Shown here piece by piece: positions 11,958 through 16,262 of a stretch of 16,262 nucleotides of DNA. The notes below the pieces were generated by a model that was not told the DNA's origin, did not search any database, and saw nothing but the letters and a program-made list of their open reading frames with translations. Source of the stretch: JAXDBW01 sp034678405 (GTDB taxonomy: Bacteria > Patescibacteriota > Patescibacteriia > UBA10025 > JAHIVO01); contig JAXDBW010000060.1 of the NCBI GenBank assembly GCA_034678405.1, positions 1 to 16,262 on the forward strand, written 5' to 3'. The position numbers and the translations under genes are program-made. The first letter of the stretch is position 1; each line of letters opens with the position of its first letter.

Positions 11958-11963
11958 AAAAAT

Positions 11964-14330
11964 ATGAATCAACCTTCCCAAAGCCATTCAGAACGTGATA
12001 TTTGCACCAAGTTTATTACCCCCGCGCTGGTTAAAGCTGGGTGGGATCTGCAGAATCAAATCCGCGAAGAAGTATATTTCACCGCAGGAAAAATAAAAGT
12101 GTACGGCAAGACGGTTAGTCGTGGTGAGGGCCGCCGTGCCGACTATATTTTGTATTACAAAAATAATTTCCCCATCGCGGTCATTGAGGCGAAGGATGCC
12201 AATCATCGCGTTAGCGACGGCATCCAGCAGGCACTGAGTTATGCCGAAGCTTTAGACGTACCATTTGTGTATAGTTCAAATGGCACAGGTTTTGTGGAGC
12301 ATGATCGTAGTCCAAATTCAGGCACTATTGAACATGAGCTCGAGATGGACTCTTTCCCAAGCCCAGATGATCTTTACAGACGTTATTGCGCCAATAAAAA
12401 AATCACACCAGCAATCGAGGAGGTTATCCAGCAGGATAATTATGAGGGCTCATCGGCACATCCGCCTCGCTATTTCCAGCAAGTGGCCATCAATCGAACT
12501 GTTGAAGCTGTCGCGCGCGGTCAAAACAGGATTTTACTTGTCATGGCCACTGGTACGGGTAAGACGTATACTGCTTTCCAAATAATTTGGCGTCTATGGA
12601 AGTCACGAAAGAAAAAACGGATTTTATTTCTTGTTGACCGTACCGCACTTGCAACCCAAACAATGCAAGGGGACTTCCGGCATTTTGGCGATAAGATGAC
12701 AAAAGTTGATCGCCATATCGCCGACCCAGCCTACGAAGTATATATAGCGCTGTACCAGGGCTTAACCGGCAACGAAGAACAACAAAAAATATTCAAGCAG
12801 TTCTCACCGGACTTCTTTGATTTAATTATTGTAGATGAGTGTCACCGTGGCGCTGCAAGAGAAAATGCGGTGTGGCGAGAAATTTTAGAATACTACTCAG
12901 CTGCTACACAAATTGGTCTCACCGCTACACCAAAAGAAACCACCGACGTTAGCACCCAAAATTATTTCGGCGAACCAGTCTATACCTATTCACTCAAACA
13001 GGGAATCGAGGACGGTTTTCTGGCACCATACAAAGTCCTGCGCTATATCCTAGATAAAGATATCGAGTGGCGGCCAAATGAATTAATTACGGATGATAAA
13101 GGTAATCCGATTGAAGACAGGGTATACAATGTCTCAGACTACGACCGAAATATTGTCATTAAGCACCGCACCAAGCTAGTAGCTCAAAAAATCACTGAAT
13201 ACATGCGTGATACCGACCCCATGCAAAAGGCAATTATTTTCTGCGTAGACATAGATCACGCCGAGCGCATGCGTGAGGAATTGGTAAATTTAAATCCTGA
13301 ACAAGTGAAACAAAATCACCGCTATGTCATGCGTATTACCGGTGATAACGAAGAAGGTAAAAAGGAGCTGGAAAACTTCATTAATCCCGAATCACCATAC
13401 CCAGTACTGGTCACGACGTCGCAGCTACTTTCTACCGGCGTCGATGTGCAAACATGCAAATTAATCGTGCTCGATAAGCCGATGAACTCGATGTCCGAAT
13501 TCAAGCAAGTCATAGGCCGCGGTACTCGCCTCCGTCCAGATTTCGATAAATATTACTTCACCATCATGGATTTTCGGGGGGTGACACGCTTGTTTGCTGA
13601 CCCAGACTTCGACGGTGAACCGGTAAAGGTATATGAACCAAAAGAAGATGAAGACATCAAGGACAAAATAGACAGTGAGACAAAAACCAGCGATGAAATA
13701 AAAGAAGAAAACCCGCAAGACCAAATTATCTTTGACCCAAATGAGCCAGAAGAAAAGAAAGAAAAAATAGTTATTTCCGAGGGCGTCGAGTTTAATGTCG
13801 CCAATCGTTCAGTGCACTTCATGGATCCGAAAACAGGCAAGCTCGTTGCTGAGTCGTTGCAAGATTATTCTAAAAAGCAGATCCAAGACGAGTACCGTTC
13901 GCTTGATGAATTCCTGACGGCCTGGACCGATGCCGAGAAAAAAGATGCCGTTATCGACGCACTCCAAGAAAAAGGCGTACTCCTCGATGAATTAAAGAAA
14001 GATGTTGGTTTGAACATCGATGATTTTGATATGATTTTGCATATTGCCTATGGAAAGAAGCCACTGACCCGCAGTGAGCGCGCTCGCGAGGTACAAAAGC
14101 AGGATTACTTCGCAAAATATGAAGGAAAAGCCCGTGAAGTTCTCGAAGCATTATTAGATAAATACGCTGACCAGGGGAGCACTGCCATTGATGACATCGG
14201 CGATCTCGAGGTTTCACCGTTTGAGCAGTTTGGTACGCCGGTAGAAATCGTACAAGATATCTTCGGTGGAAAAGAAAAATATATGGCCGCCGTTAAAGGA
14301 TTACAGCAGGTTTTATACGCTACTAAATAA
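11964..14330 (+). CDS. hsdR: Type I restriction enzyme, R subunit (EcoEI-type)
   Basis: A 788-residue HsdR, the motor-nuclease subunit that translocates DNA and cuts unmodified invading DNA when joined to HsdM and HsdS. The N-terminal PD-(D/E)xK nuclease is seen as D60 (RRADYILYY) and E75-A-K77 (IAVIEAKDA). The SF2 motor follows: ATGTGKT 195-201 (Walker A), DECH 291-294 (Walker B), TATP 320-323, and further on STGVDV and QVIGRGTRLRPDF of the second lobe. A very acidic charged linker (about 560-600, rich in Glu, Asp and Lys) precedes the C-terminal region (EFNVANRSVHF), which probably contacts HsdM. All key residues are present, so it looks functional. It is three bases before hsdM. Confidence 0.93.
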   Translation: MNQPSQSHSERDICTKFITPALVKAGWDLQNQIREEVYFTAGKIKVYGKTVSRGEGRRADYILYYKNNFPIAVIEAKDANHRVSDGIQQALSYAEALDVPFVYSSNGTGFVEHDRSPNSGTIEHELEMDSFPSPDDLYRRYCANKKITPAIEEVIQQDNYEGSSAHPPRYFQQVAINRTVEAVARGQNRILLVMATGTGKTYTAFQIIWRLWKSRKKKRILFLVDRTALATQTMQGDFRHFGDKMTKVDRHIADPAYEVYIALYQGLTGNEEQQKIFKQFSPDFFDLIIVDECHRGAARENAVWREILEYYSAATQIGLTATPKETTDVSTQNYFGEPVYTYSLKQGIEDGFLAPYKVLRYILDKDIEWRPNELITDDKGNPIEDRVYNVSDYDRNIVIKHRTKLVAQKITEYMRDTDPMQKAIIFCVDIDHAERMREELVNLNPEQVKQNHRYVMRITGDNEEGKKELENFINPESPYPVLVTTSQLLSTGVDVQTCKLIVLDKPMNSMSEFKQVIGRGTRLRPDFDKYYFTIMDFRGVTRLFADPDFDGEPVKVYEPKEDEDIKDKIDSETKTSDEIKEENPQDQIIFDPNEPEEKKEKIVISEGVEFNVANRSVHFMDPKTGKLVAESLQDYSKKQIQDEYRSLDEFLTAWTDAEKKDAVIDALQEKGVLLDELKKDVGLNIDDFDMILHIAYGKKPLTRSERAREVQKQDYFAKYEGKAREVLEALLDKYADQGSTAIDDIGDLEVSPFEQFGTPVEIVQDIFGGKEKYMAAVKGLQQVLYATK

Positions 14331-14333
14331 TAT

Positions 14334-15764
14334 ATGACAGTCGAATCACTGATTAAAAATCTTCGTAATATCATGCGCCAGGACCAGGGCGTAGCTGGTG
14401 ATGGGCAACGAATCGAGCAGCTTGGCTGGATGTTATTTTTGAAATTGTACGACGATCAAGAGAAATTATATGAATTAAAGGATTCCAAATATAAATCACC
14501 CGTCCCTGAGAATCTCCGCTGGCGCAATTGGGCCGCAGATCCAGAGGGGATGACCAGTGAAGAGTTGATGAACTTCGTAAATAACGAACTTTTTCCCGGG
14601 CTCAAAAACCTCAAGGTAAGTCATAGCGATAAGCGCGGAGTCATCGTTCGTGACGCATTTGAAGATGCGGTGAACTACATGAAGTCAGGCATTACCATGC
14701 GTCGGGTGATTAATGAACTGAATACCTACGATTTCAATAAGCAGTCTGATCGTCACGTCATTAATGACTTTTATGAAAAGTTGCTAAAGGAACTTCAAGG
14801 CGCCGGTGATTATGGCGAATTCTACACCCCACGGCCACTCACAAAATTCATTGTCGAAATGGTCGACCCCAAGCTTGGCGATATCGTATTTGACCCAGCC
14901 TGTGGTACAGGTGGATTTCTCGTCAATGCTGTGGAGTATGTACAAGAACACTACGTGAAGACCCAGGCTGATAAGAAAAAGTTGCATGACAACATCCGAG
15001 GCGTGGAGCTCAAGCAGCTGCCACATTTGCTCGCTTCGACCAATATGATTATCCATGGGGTAGAGGTACCAGACAATATCCGCCACGATGATATGCTAGC
15101 CAAACCACTGACAGAATATGGACCAAAAGACCGCGTGGACGTGATCGTGGCTAATCCACCGTTTGGCGGCGTGGTAAAAGAAGGCGCAGAAAAGAATTTT
15201 CCTAGTGAATTCCGTACCAAAGAAACTGCCGATTTATTCCTGGTGCTTTTCATTCATTTACTCAAAGACGGTGGAAGAGCCGGGATTGTGTTGCCAGACG
15301 GTACGTTATTTGGTGAAGGCGTAAAAACAAAAATCAAGCAAAAACTACTGACTGAATGTAATGTGCATACTATCGTGCGTTTGCCTCAGGGAGTGTTTAA
15401 CCCATACGCCGGAGTCAATACGAATTTGATATTTTTTGAAAAAGGCCAGCCGACCAAAGAAATCTGGTATTACCAGCTGCCCTTGCCAGAGGGGATGAAG
15501 CAATACACCAAGAATAGGGGAATCACTGATGCGGAATTTGAGCCAATAAAAAAATGGTGGGAGAATCGCAAAGCTAATGACAATGCCTGGAAAGTATCAA
15601 TTAAGGAAATTCAGGATCGTGGCTACAATCTCGATTTCAAAAATCCCAATAAAAAAGAGGATTTATCTCACAAGTCACCCGAAGAGTTGTTATCGGCAAT
15701 TCATGGTAGAGAAGAGTCTATCATTTCGATATTAAGGACTCTTCAGGAAGAATATGAAAATTAA
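14334..15764 (+). CDS. hsdM: Type I restriction-modification methyltransferase, M subunit
   Basis: A 476-residue HsdM, an adenine-N6 DNA methyltransferase using S-adenosylmethionine, which marks self DNA when guided by HsdS. The N-terminal helical domain opens SLIKNLRNIMRQDQGVAGDGQRIEQLGWMLFLKLYDD. The catalytic domain has GDYGEFYTPRPLTKFIVEMVDP, the SAM-binding DPACGTGGFL at 187-196 and the catalytic NPPF at 274-277. The length is normal for the family. It starts three bases after hsdR and its last 11 bases overlap the next gene, so all three are one operon. Normally hsdS would follow here, but an ATPase gene does. Confidence 0.94.
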   Translation: MTVESLIKNLRNIMRQDQGVAGDGQRIEQLGWMLFLKLYDDQEKLYELKDSKYKSPVPENLRWRNWAADPEGMTSEELMNFVNNELFPGLKNLKVSHSDKRGVIVRDAFEDAVNYMKSGITMRRVINELNTYDFNKQSDRHVINDFYEKLLKELQGAGDYGEFYTPRPLTKFIVEMVDPKLGDIVFDPACGTGGFLVNAVEYVQEHYVKTQADKKKLHDNIRGVELKQLPHLLASTNMIIHGVEVPDNIRHDDMLAKPLTEYGPKDRVDVIVANPPFGGVVKEGAEKNFPSEFRTKETADLFLVLFIHLLKDGGRAGIVLPDGTLFGEGVKTKIKQKLLTECNVHTIVRLPQGVFNPYAGVNTNLIFFEKGQPTKEIWYYQLPLPEGMKQYTKNRGITDAEFEPIKKWWENRKANDNAWKVSIKEIQDRGYNLDFKNPNKKEDLSHKSPEELLSAIHGREESIISILRTLQEEYEN

Positions 15765-16262
15765 AGAGGCTATCATAAAAAATTTTAAATGTATTGGTAA
15801 TGAGGGAATAAAGATTGATTTCACCTCAGATATTACAATACTCGTAGGGGAAAATAATGCCGGTAAATCATCAATATTAGAGGCCTTGAAATTTTTTTTC
15901 TCCGGCAAAAATATTCCCGAGGATTTCTTTCACAAAATGAAGAGTGACAGAGAAAACGCAATTGAGATATCCGTTACTTTCTGTGATTTAACATCTGATG
16001 ATAGGGCAAATGATGTAATTAGACCAAATCTTGCTGAGCCAGATTCAGATTGCAACTGGGTCTTGAAAAAGACATATTTTAGAAAAGAGGATGGTAAAAT
16101 GGACAGAGAGTATTCGTGTTTTGTAAATGATGATTGGAAGATTAACCCTGGTGGATGGAGAACCAATTGCGATGATTTATTTACGAACGAGAAGATGCAA
16201 GTAATCTTTGTACCCGCAGTTAAAGAGATTAATGAGGAAACTTCCGCAGGTGAAAAATCAGC
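15754..16262 (+). CDS. OLD-like AAA ATPase, N-terminal part (3' truncated by window)
   Basis: ATG 15754 lies inside the end of hsdM (11-base overlap) and the frame stays open to the window edge, giving 169 residues. The start, IKEAIIKNFKCIGNEGIKIDF, and Walker A GENNAGKS (32-39) match the AAA_15/OLD-type ABC-like ATPases. The part after it (IEISVTFCDLTSDDRANDVI) resembles the OLD family, which usually carries a C-terminal TOPRIM nuclease that would lie outside. The gene is A+T-rich (36 G+C in the first 120 bases checked), much lower than its neighbours. This suggests recent acquisition as a second defence gene. RloA/RloC-type R-M-linked ATPases are alternatives. It is not an hsdS gene. Confidence 0.8.
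   Translation, partial: MKIKEAIIKNFKCIGNEGIKIDFTSDITILVGENNAGKSSILEALKFFFSGKNIPEDFFHKMKSDRENAIEISVTFCDLTSDDRANDVIRPNLAEPDSDCNWVLKKTYFRKEDGKMDREYSCFVNDDWKINPGGWRTNCDDLFTNEKMQVIFVPAVKEINEETSAGEKS

Noticed and set aside
1..16262. tRNA or rRNA genes
   Set aside because: No cloverleaf with a TTC-loop pattern or conserved rRNA segment was noticed on either strand by eye; a tRNAscan run would settle it.

Overview
The window reads as a chromosomal accessory region of a Patescibacteria/CPR-type bacterium. This is an inference from gene content: a surface protein with a Cys-rich calcium-loop domain, a tandem CxxC-x17-CxxC zinc-ribbon protein, small GIY-YIG nucleases followed by nested hairpin repeats, and many short genes of unknown function. 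TGA is used as a stop (for example at 7408 and 11234), so there is no sign of UGA recoding. Composition is mosaic: a 60-nt block inside the helicase gene has 37 G+C, a block in hsdR has 24 of 60, and the start of the last gene has only 36 of 120.

Region 1 (1-5007): the end of a DUF418-like membrane protein, a single-pass surface protein, a small unknown acidic protein, a MazG-like pyrophosphohydrolase, a zinc-ribbon protein with a lysine-rich tail translationally coupled to an RhlE-type DEAD-box RNA helicase, and a four-helix membrane protein directly followed by an SRPBCC protein. Region 2 (5008-5661): a GIY-YIG nuclease cassette with its own promoter and leader hairpin, followed by nested inverted repeats. 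Region 3 (5662-7740): a group of small 'housecleaning or stress' families (VOC/PhnB-like, RibD/DHFR-like, DUF1428), a 57-residue membrane peptide and a zinc-ribbon protein. Region 4 (7816-10080): a divergent pair of unknown genes (Cys-rich on the minus strand, 512-residue on the plus strand) sharing a promoter region and closed on both sides by terminators. Region 5 (10100-10849): an HTH antitoxin/Doc toxin pair under a multi-copy GTTAAC operator. Region 6 (10856-11470): a second GIY-YIG cassette with the same promoter, leader hairpin and repeat type. Region 7 (11471-16262): a NUDIX hydrolase and a type I restriction-modification operon, hsdR-hsdM, followed by an overlapping OLD-like ATPase gene that runs off the window. 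No hsdS is visible.

The most notable signals are regulatory or cassette-level. The two GIY-YIG cassettes share a promoter of identical geometry and a hairpin with a compensatory base-pair change whose 3' arm looks like the ribosome-binding site. At least three genes (4065, 11471, 11964) have a -35/-10 pair placed so that transcription should begin at the start codon (leaderless), while the only three full Shine-Dalgarno sequences sit at 6723, 8266-8278 (minus) and 8451. No stretch longer than 300 bases lacks a gene; the longest gaps (5376-5661, 11235-11470, 8261-8464) hold repeats or promoters.
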